A DNA stretch of 64,000 bases from Iodidimonas sp. SYSU 1G8 (GTDB lineage Bacteria > Pseudomonadota > Alphaproteobacteria > SMXS01). Under the pieces are notes generated by a model. The model worked only from the letters and a program-made list of their open reading frames with translations. It made no database searches and was not told the DNA's origin. The DNA is taken from contig NZ_JBBYXJ010000002.1 in NCBI RefSeq assembly GCF_039655775.1, positions 1,532,739-1,596,738 on the forward strand, given 5' to 3'. Every line of letters begins with the position of its first letter. The stretch's first letter is position 1. The position numbers and the translations under genes are program-made. Shown here piece by piece: positions 41,283-49,147 of the stretch.

Positions 41283-42971
41283 GTGACGGCGCGGCAGATC
41301 TACAAGGCGTCGTCGGCGGGCGAGAGCACCTCGACCGTCGCGCTGGGGCTGGACGGCACACTGGCGACCAAGGTCGCGCTGGAGTGGACGAGCGACGCGG
41401 AAGGGTCTTGGATCGTCCTCGCGACCGCCGAGCTCAAGGGTTCCTCGTCGGCGGAAATCGCGCTGGCCTGTATCGGTATCGATCAGGGTGAGGGCGTCGA
41501 GCCCGGAATCATCATGGGCGGGATCGCGCCGACCGACACCACCAACTGGTATTCGGTATTTGGCGCGGCCGTGGTCTCGTCGGATGGGCCGGGCGAGACG
41601 CTTGAGGTCGCGATCATGTTTGGGCGGCTGGGGCTGGAGTCCGCGACCACGACGATCCGCAATGCGCGGCTGGTGGCGATCCGGATGGCGGACGAGACCA
41701 CCACCGGGATCGAGAATTTCCTGGGCGATGATTTCCGGGACTTCGACGGCCAGACCAATTCGACCAGCTATGTGGGGATCGGCGATCCGCCGCTGGAGAT
41801 TTCCACCTATGACACGGACGACGAGGATGTGGAGTTTCTGATCATCGCCCTGGGCACGATCGGCAACACCGGGGCCACTTATCGAAGCGGTATTCGTGGC
41901 ATCATCGACGGGACGGAAACCTTTGGCGAACTCTATGGCGTGCTGGCGGGCAACGAGGAGTCGATCCCGGTCGCCCTGATGACTCGGACGATTCTGGCCG
42001 CCAACGCCAACCATACGATCGACATCGAGCTGAAGACCCAGAACGCCGCAGGCGAGGCGCGCGCGTATGGTGTTATCGTGGCGCTGCGGCTCGACCGGTT
42101 CGGCGACTTTGCCTACACGGAAGACACCAGCGAACAGGGCGGGGCAATCGGCACGGCGTACACGACGGTCGAGTCCTTGACCCATTCCATGCTGGCGGGG
42201 GATTACCTCGGCCTGATGTCGGCGTCTAACCGCAACATGTGGAACAGCCACGATCTGTTCCTGGAGGGGCGGGCAGGCGGGACGGCGCTGGCAACGACGC
42301 AGGTGGAAGGGCGGGACAACACCTCGCCCTATTCCCGCAACGCCAATTTCTTCCTGTGGTTCGGCGATGGCCAGGCGGCCGGATCGAAGAGCTTCGACCT
42401 CCGGCACAAGCACGAGCACGCGAGCGGCACCGGCTATACCAAGGATGCCAAGATCGCCCTGCTGGGGCTGGACGTGGCCAGCATGGTGGAGATCGGCGCG
42501 CCGGCGGCCGTGCTGCTGCTCGCGGCTCATGCGCCCATGGCGGCGGCGGACGCTCTCGTTACCGCCGGGGTGCTCGCGCTCGCGGTAACGGGCAATTCGC
42601 CGCACGTGCTGGCCGATGTGGCGCTGGGGGTACCGGCAGGCTTTCTGACATTGACGGGCTGGACGCCGGGGCTGGGCGCGCCGGCCACGCTGGTGACGGC
42701 ACCAGCCGCAGCCCTGAGCGTGACGGCGCATGTGCCGTTGCCGAGGGTGGACCGGTACATACCGGTCGCGTCGGGGACGCTGCACCTGTCGGCTTCACCG
42801 CCCGCCGTCTGGGTGGCGGCGCTGGTCGCGGCGCCGGTTGCCGGACTGCGCCTGACCGGGCATGCGCCGGCGCGCGCCGGGCCGCTGTGGCGGCCCGCAT
42901 CCCCGAACATGACCGCCTGGACCCCGAGGGCCAGCGCGGATGGACACTGGACGCCCGTGGCGGGCGCATGA
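41283..42971 (+). CDS. Phage tail/fibre-like structural protein with C-terminal repeats
   Basis: This is a 562-aa protein with a GTG start. The first about 400 residues are beta-rich (LDGTLATKVALEWTSDAEGS and similar). The C-terminal part (about 405-535) contains roughly six degenerate repeats of 20-24 residues built on PAA-x-L-x-L-TGHAP (for example AAHAP, TGNSP, TGWTP, TAHVP, SASPP, TGHAP). Such Ala/Val-rich repeats occur in phage tail-associated proteins. It lies between the tail chaperone and a small beta-rich protein gene. The exact virion role is not determinable. Confidence 0.68.
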   Translation: MTARQIYKASSAGESTSTVALGLDGTLATKVALEWTSDAEGSWIVLATAELKGSSSAEIALACIGIDQGEGVEPGIIMGGIAPTDTTNWYSVFGAAVVSSDGPGETLEVAIMFGRLGLESATTTIRNARLVAIRMADETTTGIENFLGDDFRDFDGQTNSTSYVGIGDPPLEISTYDTDDEDVEFLIIALGTIGNTGATYRSGIRGIIDGTETFGELYGVLAGNEESIPVALMTRTILAANANHTIDIELKTQNAAGEARAYGVIVALRLDRFGDFAYTEDTSEQGGAIGTAYTTVESLTHSMLAGDYLGLMSASNRNMWNSHDLFLEGRAGGTALATTQVEGRDNTSPYSRNANFFLWFGDGQAAGSKSFDLRHKHEHASGTGYTKDAKIALLGLDVASMVEIGAPAAVLLLAAHAPMAAADALVTAGVLALAVTGNSPHVLADVALGVPAGFLTLTGWTPGLGAPATLVTAPAAALSVTAHVPLPRVDRYIPVASGTLHLSASPPAVWVAALVAAPVAGLRLTGHAPARAGPLWRPASPNMTAWTPRASADGHWTPVAGA

Positions 42972-42986
42972 GGAAAGGACGCGACC

Positions 42987-43421
42987 ATGGCTGTGACCAT
43001 CAGCATCTATGACAGCTTCAAGGAATATCTGGGCGACGGGACCATCGACCTGGACGGGCACACCTTCAAGGTGATGCTGCTGGGCAACGCGGCGTCGTTC
43101 GATGCCGGGCATTCGGTGCTGGCCAGCGTGTCGGGCAACCAGATCGCGTCCGGCTCGGGCTATGCGGCGGGCGGCGCGGCGCTGACCGGGGTGAGCTGGG
43201 GCCAGACGGGCGGTACCGCCACCTTCGACGCGGACGATGTGACCTGGACGGCGAGCGGCGGGGCGATCACCGCCTACAAGGCGGCGATCTATGACGACAC
43301 GCCGACCAGTCCGGCGGACCCGCTGGTGGCCTTCATCGATTTCGGCGGCGTCCAGACCGCCAATGACGGCGCGCAATTCAAGCTGATCTGGAACGCGGCC
43401 GGCATCTTCACCCTGTCGTGA
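42987..43421 (+). CDS. Phage structural protein, unknown role
   Basis: This 144-aa beta-rich protein begins VTISIYDSFKEYLGDGTIDL and has Gly/Ala/Thr-rich segments such as GYAAGGAALTGVSW. Proteins of this type occur beside tail-fibre genes in related prophages, but no experimentally defined family is recognised. Its stop overlaps the GTG start of the small terminase-like gene (GTGA). Confidence 0.6.
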   Translation: MAVTISIYDSFKEYLGDGTIDLDGHTFKVMLLGNAASFDAGHSVLASVSGNQIASGSGYAAGGAALTGVSWGQTGGTATFDADDVTWTASGGAITAYKAAIYDDTPTSPADPLVAFIDFGGVQTANDGAQFKLIWNAAGIFTLS

Positions 43422-43855
43422 GCGCGGCGGGCGACGCGGCCCGGCGGCGGCGCTGCATGCGGGTGCTGGGGAAGGTGGGCATGGAGGTGGTGTGCCAGCA
43501 CATGGCGGCGGGCAAGTCGCTGGGCGCCATCGCCGCCCTGTTGAACATCGAGACCGACGCGCTGCTGACCTTCGTCAAGCAGCCGGAGAACGCGGCCCGC
43601 TATGAGGCCGCGCGGGCCGAGCGCGCGGTGGCGCTGGTGGAACAGGCGCTGGACATCGTCGACGCGGCGGATGCGGGCGACGTGCGCATCGTCAAGCTGC
43701 GGGTGGACACGCGCAAATGGCTGGCGGCGTATCTGGACCCTGGCCGGTATGGCGATGGCCGTTCCGTGACTGCGAGTGTGGGCGTGGACGCGGCGCATCT
43801 GGATTTGCTGCGGAGGATGGCGGGGGGTGAGGAGGAGCGCGAGGAGGATTTGTGA
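43418..43855 (+). CDS. Terminase small subunit-like protein
   Basis: This 145-aa protein probably recognises the packaging site on phage DNA. The N-terminal half has an HTH-like segment (CQHMAAGKSLGAIAALLNIE), and a helical oligomerisation region follows (AVALVEQALDIVDAADAGD, KLRVDTRKWLAAYLDP, GRYGD). This matches the small terminase pattern. The GTG start is coupled to the upstream gene by overlap. It is separated from the large terminase by a 1.4-kb cargo island, which is unusual for a pair normally adjacent. Confidence 0.65.
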   Translation: MSAAGDAARRRRCMRVLGKVGMEVVCQHMAAGKSLGAIAALLNIETDALLTFVKQPENAARYEAARAERAVALVEQALDIVDAADAGDVRIVKLRVDTRKWLAAYLDPGRYGDGRSVTASVGVDAAHLDLLRRMAGGEEEREEDL

Positions 43856-43892
43856 TCGGAGATGGCGAAAGCCGATTCTGACCGAGATCAAC

Positions 43893-44321
43893 TCAGAGGG
43901 CGTCAATCTCATCCCTCAGGCTGATATTCAACCTTGATAGGAATTGTGCGAAGTCAGTTTTCCACTGCACAAACTCGGCGGCTTCCAATGAGAGAGATGG
44001 GTTTGGCGACAAGGAACCAATTGGGCCCTCGACAATAACCCGCCCCGTCTCCATGCAGCAATCTGGGTCCAATACCAGAACTTCACCTTTCACTTGCGCA
44101 AATACGTTTACTACTATCGCATCTCTGTCGAGGGATTTCCGTAATTCCGCGTTGCCTGAAAGAATTATAGCCTCATTTGAGAACGCGTCGAGTCTGGTGA
44201 TCAAATCTGTGTGCTGGGCAGCTAGATTGTCCGAGAAGGCGACTAGCAATGGTTCTATCGCGCTCCATAAGAGCTTGCCTTCAGTAGTCATGATCGACTG
44301 GCTTCCTGGCGTTTCCGACAA
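43893..44321 (-). CDS. Hypothetical cargo protein, minus strand
   Basis: This protein of about 142 aa is AT-richer than the phage backbone and opposed to phage transcription. A TTG at 44321 has GGAGG 5 nt upstream and is the preferred start; an ATG at 44291 is internal. The sequence is mixed helix and strand (AIEPLLVAFSDNLAAQHTDL; FVQWKTDFAQFLSRLNIS) with one CC pair (LDPDCCMETG). No family is recognised. It forms a minus-strand pair with the 53-aa gene upstream, typical of a prophage moron. Confidence 0.62.
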   Translation of the reverse strand: MSETPGSQSIMTTEGKLLWSAIEPLLVAFSDNLAAQHTDLITRLDAFSNEAIILSGNAELRKSLDRDAIVVNVFAQVKGEVLVLDPDCCMETGRVIVEGPIGSLSPNPSLSLEAAEFVQWKTDFAQFLSRLNISLRDEIDAL

Positions 44322-44372
44322 AGTGTCCTCCAAATTGTTTCTCAAAGATTATAGAAGTGTATGTTGGTTGAG

Positions 44373-44534
44373 CTACGGGGATCCCGTCTCGTATCCCGAT
44401 AGAATACCCTGGATGGTTGCGCCGCAATAGATGCAACGTCCGGCAGGATGGTAGGAATCAATGATACTTGCATCCAAGCCTTTTGGCTCGATAATGCGTT
44501 GTCCAGTTTGCGGTATGGCGCGAATTTGAGCCAT
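44373..44534 (-). CDS. 53-aa protein with a CxxC motif
   Basis: This short frame begins MAQIRAIPQTGQRIIEPKGL and contains RCIYCGATIQG, a CxxC knuckle resembling half of a zinc ribbon. It lies 51 bp upstream of the other minus-strand cargo gene and shares its low GC. The ribosome site is weak (AGAAG). A truncated N-terminal fragment of a larger protein is possible. No family is assigned. Confidence 0.5.
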   Translation of the reverse strand: MAQIRAIPQTGQRIIEPKGLDASIIDSYHPAGRCIYCGATIQGILSGYETGSP

Positions 44535-44715
44535 GGTGTGCTTCTAAAAATATCCTATCTCAGTGGAGATGCACGTGTCTCGTCTAAGGGGCTTGGATAA
44601 AGGCTTGTAGATTGTGTAAGGTTTTATCTTGTCGATTGTCTCGGGCTGATTGAGCGAGCTCGTTCGCCCCTTGTACAGAAATTAATTTTTTGATGTTTTT
44701 TATAGTTCAGCGAGT

Positions 44716-45105
44716 GTGAGCGTGACCCAACCAATCTCCATCGAATTCAACACCGAAATTCCCGATGATGTCGTCTGGGATGAGGATGGCGAGGAAGTCG
44801 TTCATCCGGGCGGCAAGGCGGTGGCGGACGTGCTCGTTGCCCTGCTTGAGGAGGAGGGCTTGTCCGTTTCCGAACTGGACGAGGATCTGGAGCACGAGTC
44901 CTGGACCATGGAGCTGGAGTGGCGGGGCGCGGGGTTCCGGCTGCAGGTTCTCCACATCGACACCTGCTATGTTTTCGTCCATGGCGGGCCGTGGCTCCTG
45001 ACGCGGTGGCTGTCGCGCACGGCGCCGAGGCAGGCCGAGCTGGCGGCGTATGTGGCCGGGCTGCTGCAGACGGATTCGCGGTTCAGCAACATCCGCGTGG
45101 CATAG
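44716..45105 (+). CDS. Hypothetical acidic cargo protein
   Basis: This 129-aa protein starts with GTG (GTG at 44722 is an alternative). It is very acidic in its first half (IPDDVVWDEDGEEVVHPGGK; EEEGLSVSELDEDLEHESW), then has a beta-rich core (LEWRGAGFRLQVLHIDTCYV) and a helical end. The overall look is of a small immunity-like or antirestriction-like protein, but no family is recognised. A strong terminator follows at 45130, so it is an independent unit between the two terminase genes. Confidence 0.65.
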   Translation: MSVTQPISIEFNTEIPDDVVWDEDGEEVVHPGGKAVADVLVALLEEEGLSVSELDEDLEHESWTMELEWRGAGFRLQVLHIDTCYVFVHGGPWLLTRWLSRTAPRQAELAAYVAGLLQTDSRFSNIRVA

Positions 45106-45129
45106 AACCCGGAGACACGCCTCCGGCTC

Positions 45130-45164
45130 GCGCCTGCCAGAGCAGGCAGGCGCCGACCCTTTTT
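45130..45164 (+). terminator. Rho-independent terminator
   Basis: A perfect 9-bp stem (GCGCCTGCC with GGCAGGCGC) has a 6-nt loop and is followed closely by TTTTT. It ends the acidic cargo gene transcript upstream of the large terminase. Confidence 0.85.
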
Positions 45165-45184
45165 CCTGATCGTTCGTCCTGAAC

Positions 45185-45203
45185 GCACCGGCACGGCCGG
45201 TGC
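45185..45203. repeat. Short perfect hairpin upstream of large terminase
   Basis: GCACCGGC and GCCGGTGC form an 8-bp stem with a 3-nt loop, 48 bp before the terminase start. It could be a processing or packaging-related structure, or part of the preceding terminator region. Confidence 0.4.
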
Positions 45204-45250
45204 GGCGGCGATCACGTGGCCGCGCGCCGCATCATCCCATCGAGGCCTGC

Positions 45251-46669
45251 ATGACCGATCATCCCGATATCGGCGCGACGCTGCGCGCGTGGCTGGCGCG
45301 GTACCGGGGCGATCCGTGCGCGTTCGTGCGGGACATGCTGGGGGTGACGGCCGATCCGTGGCAGGCGGCGCTGATGCGCGCGGTGGCGGGCGGCGAGCGG
45401 CGGGTTTCGGTGCGGTCGGGGCATGGGGTGGGCAAGTCCAGCGTCGCGTCGTGGCTGGCGCTTTGGCACATCCTGACGCGCTATCCGCAGAAGACCATCA
45501 TCACGGCGCCGACCGGCAGCCAGCTGTACGACGCGCTGTTCGCCGAGCTGAAACGCTGGGCGCGCGAGCTGCCGCCCATGCTGGGGCCGCTGTTGGACAT
45601 CAAGAGCGACCGGATCGAGCTGGCGGCGGCGCCGGCGGAGAGCTTCATTTCGGCACGCACCAGCCGGGCGGAAACGCCGGAGGCGCTGCAGGGAATCCAT
45701 GCCGAGCACGTGCTGCTGATCGCCGACGAGGCCTCGGGCATTCCGGAGGCGGTGTTCGAGGCGGCGGCGGGGTCCATGTCGGGCCATTCGGCCTGCACCC
45801 TGCTGCTGGGCAATCCGACGCGGGGCAGCGGTTTTTTCTTCGACACGCACCACCGGCTGAAGGCGGGATGGTGGACGCTGAAGGTGTCATGCGCCGACTG
45901 TCCGCGCGTGTCGCCGGCCTTCGTCGACGACATGGCGGCGCGCTATGGGATCGATTCCAACGCCTTCCGGGTGCGGGTGCTGGGCGAGTTTCCCCGGCGC
46001 GACGACGACACGGTCATCCCGCTGGAGTTGGTGGAGGCGGCCATGCACCGCGACGTGAGCGCGTCGGTGTCGGCGCCGGTGATCTGGGGGCTGGACGTGG
46101 CGCGGTTCGGCGCCGACGCGAGCGCGCTGGCCATTCGACGGGGCAATGTGGTGCGGGAAATCCGCACCTGGCGCGGGCTGGACCTGATGCAGACCTGCGG
46201 CGTGGTGAAGCACGAATATGACGGCCTGGCGCGCGAGGACCGGCCAACGGAAATCCTGGTGGACAGCATCGGCCTGGGCGCGGGCGTGTGCGACCGGCTG
46301 CGCGAGCTGGGCCTGCCGGCGCGGGGCATCAACGTGGCGGAGAGCCCGTCGCTGGGCGCGACCTACACCAATCTGCGCGCCGAGCTGTGGTTCAGGCTGA
46401 AGGGCTGGCTGGAGGCGCGGGACTGCCGCATTCCCAAGGACGAAGCGCTGTTCGCCGAACTGGTGGCGCCGCGCTATGGCTTCACGTCGTCGGGCAGGAT
46501 GAAGGTGGAGGCCAAGGAGGATCTGAAGCGCCGCGGCCTGCCATCGCCCGACCGGGCGGACGCGCTGTGCCTGACGCTGGCGACGGACGCCGCCACGGCG
46601 CTGTATGGCGCGGGACCGGGGCGCGAATGGAACACGCCGCTGCGGCGGCATATCAAGGGGCTGGTGTGA
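45251..46669 (+). CDS. Phage terminase large subunit
   Basis: This is the packaging motor ATPase and nuclease, 472 aa. Walker A is GHGVGKSS (57-64) and Walker B is VLLIADE (154-160), followed by the coupling segment TLLLGNPTRGSGFFF. The C-terminal RNase H-like nuclease begins GLDVARFGADASAL and includes VDSIGLGAGV and PSPDRADALCL, giving the acidic residues. The ATG at 45251 is chosen over an upstream in-frame ATG that would add a basic tail. The end of the gene reappears in decayed form at 48168-48215. Confidence 0.95.
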   Translation: MTDHPDIGATLRAWLARYRGDPCAFVRDMLGVTADPWQAALMRAVAGGERRVSVRSGHGVGKSSVASWLALWHILTRYPQKTIITAPTGSQLYDALFAELKRWARELPPMLGPLLDIKSDRIELAAAPAESFISARTSRAETPEALQGIHAEHVLLIADEASGIPEAVFEAAAGSMSGHSACTLLLGNPTRGSGFFFDTHHRLKAGWWTLKVSCADCPRVSPAFVDDMAARYGIDSNAFRVRVLGEFPRRDDDTVIPLELVEAAMHRDVSASVSAPVIWGLDVARFGADASALAIRRGNVVREIRTWRGLDLMQTCGVVKHEYDGLAREDRPTEILVDSIGLGAGVCDRLRELGLPARGINVAESPSLGATYTNLRAELWFRLKGWLEARDCRIPKDEALFAELVAPRYGFTSSGRMKVEAKEDLKRRGLPSPDRADALCLTLATDAATALYGAGPGREWNTPLRRHIKGLV

Positions 46670-46805
46670 TGAATGGCATCAGGATGCGTTTGGCCAGCGC
46701 GTCCCAGAGGGCCGTTACAGTGAAGAAAAATGGCGATTGACGGCAGCGGTGGGACCGCGCCATCGTCGGACCATTGTCTGGAGACTCTTTTTCGACGGGG
46801 GCCGC

Positions 46806-47399
46806 ATGCGCTTGATGTTCAGCACTTGTGCCGGCGTGTTGTCGGCGTTTTTGTTCGCTGCTGTCGCAATGCTTCCCCAATCCTCCGCCGCGCGGCCGAT
46901 GCGTTCGCTGGAAGGCGGTGAAGTACTGGCGAGCGACACGGTCACGACGGGCGGCCGGGTGATCACGGCGGAAGTCCGTAGCGGCCATCGGTTCGACAAG
47001 CGCTGTTACTCGGATGATGCGCTCGTCCTTGTCGTGACGGGATTGTCGGCCGCGCCCATATCGAAAGACTACTGTTCGGCCTATGGGATCGGCTGGGTCA
47101 AACTTTATGTCGATGCGAAGGGAACGCCTTACCTGTTCCACGGGGTGTTCGTGGGACGCGGGACCAGCGTCAGGACGGAGCATGCCGACGTTTACAGGCT
47201 GAAGACCCGCCTCGATGAGCTGGGTTACGTGTTCATCGAGGGGTTCGCCACGCAGTACGAGACCTATCGCTATACGTACGAGGTCAGCACGCCGCCGGAA
47301 GGCGGGTTGATCGTGGACACAACGCTGATTCCGCCGGAGAATCCGGAAGGCTGCTGCGAGGATCTGGCCCGTCATCAGCGGTTCCGGTTCGATCCCTAG
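46806..47399 (+). CDS. Secreted four-cysteine paralogue 1 (novel family)
   Basis: This 197-aa protein has a signal peptide (VLSAFLFAAVAMLPQSSAAR). It belongs to a family repeated in this prophage. Shared features in order are a first Cys (RCYSDD), YCSAYGIGWVKLYVDAKGTP, YLF, GRGTS, a tyrosine-rich strand (YRYTYEVS), PPEGGLIVD and a CC pair near the end (EGCCEDL). The four cysteines suggest two disulfides in the periplasm or outside. The gene follows the terminase by 136 bp and starts the cargo array. No known domain is recognised. A virion-independent envelope role or a lysogenic-conversion factor is possible. Confidence 0.78.
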   Translation: MRLMFSTCAGVLSAFLFAAVAMLPQSSAARPMRSLEGGEVLASDTVTTGGRVITAEVRSGHRFDKRCYSDDALVLVVTGLSAAPISKDYCSAYGIGWVKLYVDAKGTPYLFHGVFVGRGTSVRTEHADVYRLKTRLDELGYVFIEGFATQYETYRYTYEVSTPPEGGLIVDTTLIPPENPEGCCEDLARHQRFRFDP

Positions 47400-47527
47400 G
47401 GATGGCGGCGCCCAGAAACGCTGCGATCATCTGCCGGTTTACCAAAGGTTCCGGTTCGGGCCCTAGGATTAGGGCCGTGGACCCGTGTCATCACAAGAGG
47501 CGATCTTTCGGCCCGGAGCCCGAGTTC

Positions 47528-48037
47528 GTGCTGTCCGGGCTGCATCTGGCAACCATCACAATCGTGTTTCTGGTCATAATGACGCTTGCCGTTAGATCGC
47601 CCGCCAAGGCGAGCGGGCTGGAGCCGATCATCCCGGAACTGAATTTTGCGCCGGTGAGTGTCGAAGCGAGCGTAGGGGACCATGCATTCAGCGCAGTGTT
47701 CAGGGGCGCATTGGGGCGCAGTTACGAAATTGTCCCCCGCGCGGTCGTCAGCTGCACGCCGCTGAAGGTCATGGCCGCACTCTTGACGGTTGGCGGCCAT
47801 CCGGCGCCGGTCAAAGGTTACTGCTCGCCGCTGAACTGGGCGTGGGCGCAATTCCACGTCGATGCAAGGGGATCGTCCTCGTTCATCGGTACCTGGACTT
47901 TTACCGGGCCATTTGCCGCGACGGCATCACCGGAAGACGCATTGATCGTCTATCTGGAGACGCGTGCGCTCTGGCCGGATGATCGCCCGGGCGAAGATAT
48001 GCCGCTCTACCGGGAATTGCGCTTCGGGCCTCGGTGA
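47528..48037 (+). CDS. Secreted paralogue 2, internally shortened and lacking the CC pair
   Basis: This protein of about 169 aa has a GTG start at 47528 that gives a signal peptide (LATITIVFLVIMTLAV, cleavage near AKA). It keeps the family's first cysteines (VVSCTP; YCSPLNWAWAQFHVDARG) but lacks the Tyr-rich and GGLIVD segment. Its C-terminus PGEDMPLYRELRFGP aligns with CCEDLARHQRFRFDP of paralogue 1, so the CC pair has become PG. A longer frame starts at 47402 but covers a probable remnant of another copy's 3' end (about 47440-47466). It may be a decaying or specialised member. Confidence 0.6.
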   Translation: MLSGLHLATITIVFLVIMTLAVRSPAKASGLEPIIPELNFAPVSVEASVGDHAFSAVFRGALGRSYEIVPRAVVSCTPLKVMAALLTVGGHPAPVKGYCSPLNWAWAQFHVDARGSSSFIGTWTFTGPFAATASPEDALIVYLETRALWPDDRPGEDMPLYRELRFGPR

Positions 48038-48044
48038 GGTTGTC

Positions 48045-48180
48045 ATCTCTACCAGGTATGCGCCACCGTCAGAGGAAGCTGATGGTGGATCGCAAGGCCG
48101 TTGAGTGACCCGAGGATAAGGACCACCCCAAAGGATATGCCGAGATCTGATCAGATCAGGATGCCGCCGGGCGCGGATGG
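48045..48180 (+). pseudogene. Remnant of a secreted four-cysteine paralogue (3' end only)
   Basis: This stretch aligns with the 3' part of the gene at 49148: TACC-GGTAT, then GTGGATCGCAAGGCCG and GAGTG-CC-GAGGA are nearly identical. It has a 1-bp indel in the PPEGG region and TGA where the intact gene has TGG. Only about the last 45 codons are present. It shows that the array has expanded and decayed by duplication. Confidence 0.75.
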
Positions 48181-48215
48181 AACACGACGCTAGGGCTCGG
48201 ATGGCTGGCGTGAGG
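48168..48215 (+). repeat. Decayed copy of the terminase large subunit 3' end
   Basis: CCGGG-CGCGGATGGAACACGACGCT matches the terminase end (46616-46642) at about 24 of 26 positions. After a short unalignable stretch, GGCTGGCGTGA matches GGCTGGTGTGA. The copy lies 1.5 kb downstream of the original, directly after the paralogue remnant, so the two secreted genes between them are bracketed by terminase-end sequence. Confidence 0.6.
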
Positions 48216-48280
48216 CGCGGCCATATTCACTCCACGCGTTCGCTCTGGAGCACAGACTTAGATCATAGAGGAGCATTGAA

Positions 48281-49072
48281 GTGCCGAAGTCCAACAAAGT
48301 TTACGACATGAGGACCGTGGGCCTGAAGCCTATTGACCTGAACTCGATGACGCCGGCGGAGGCAGGGCCGGTAATCGAGGCGCTGATGGGCGCTGCGCTC
48401 AACCCGCTGGACAAGGATGGGCGGCCGCTCCCTGATCTGGAGGAGCTGGTTGCGGACCCGGGCGCGCGCCTGCCCTACAGACAGACGACACCCATGCTGC
48501 CGGATGGCTCGGTGATGTGGGAGCATTGGCCAAGGACCGGTGACCCAGTCGAGACTATTTACGCATATGACGAGGAGCCTGGCGGAAGTACGGCAGTTCC
48601 GGGACGGCCCGGGCTTAACAAGTTCGGTTACCAGCCAGCGCCTGGAGATGTGGAAGGTGTGGCCCGGGCGCTGTATGCCGAGGCTGGAGGTCAGCAGCGC
48701 GCTTGGCCAGCACTGGGCTGGTCGATAATTAACCGCGTCAATCCTGGCGCCAAGCAACGGAGTACGCTGCAGGCTGTGCTGAAGGAGCCGAGGCAGTTCG
48801 ACAGGCATGGTACCGGAAGGTGGTTGCATAATCCGGCAACGATGGCGCCGGCTGACCTAGCAGCGTGGAAGGCGGCACAGGAGATGGCGCGGGGGGTTCT
48901 GTCAGGTGACGTCCCCGATCCGACGCGCGGGGGTACCTATTTCTACTCCGGAGACCCAGGCGCGCCGCCGCATGGCGCAGAAGGCTTTTTCGGTAGGAGC
49001 GTACAGTCAGGCCGACTAGCGCCTGTCCTGTCCGTTGACGGCTTCACCTTCCTGAAAGACATGTATCCATAA
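48281..49072 (+). CDS. SleB/Hydrolase_2-type cell wall hydrolase (probable lysin)
   Basis: This 263-aa protein has a GTG start after GAGGAG. The N-terminal about 120 residues are Pro-rich and unassigned. The C-terminal domain (about 123-240) has VARALYAEAGGQQRAWPALG (catalytic Glu), WSIINRV, LKEPRQFD and TYFYSGDPGAP, the Hydrolase_2 pattern of peptidoglycan-degrading enzymes. No signal peptide is evident, so it could be a phage endolysin needing a holin, or a virion-borne muralytic protein. It interrupts the secreted-paralogue array. Confidence 0.82.
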   Translation: MPKSNKVYDMRTVGLKPIDLNSMTPAEAGPVIEALMGAALNPLDKDGRPLPDLEELVADPGARLPYRQTTPMLPDGSVMWEHWPRTGDPVETIYAYDEEPGGSTAVPGRPGLNKFGYQPAPGDVEGVARALYAEAGGQQRAWPALGWSIINRVNPGAKQRSTLQAVLKEPRQFDRHGTGRWLHNPATMAPADLAAWKAAQEMARGVLSGDVPDPTRGGTYFYSGDPGAPPHGAEGFFGRSVQSGRLAPVLSVDGFTFLKDMYP

Positions 49073-49147
49073 TGTTTCCGAATGGTGCGCTTTCCGACTC
49101 TGGGATAATTTAGCCGACGATGTCTATCCGGTTTGATTGTTAATGCC

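Noticed and set aside
40953..42785. A 610-codon minus-strand frame opposite the tail genes
   Set aside because: It is Arg/Pro-rich with no domain; the plus strand carries phage genes with tight spacing.
45130..45203. Clustered hairpins before the large terminase as a CRISPR or integron-like array
   Set aside because: Only two unrelated stems are present; one is a clear terminator and there are no repeated units with spacers.
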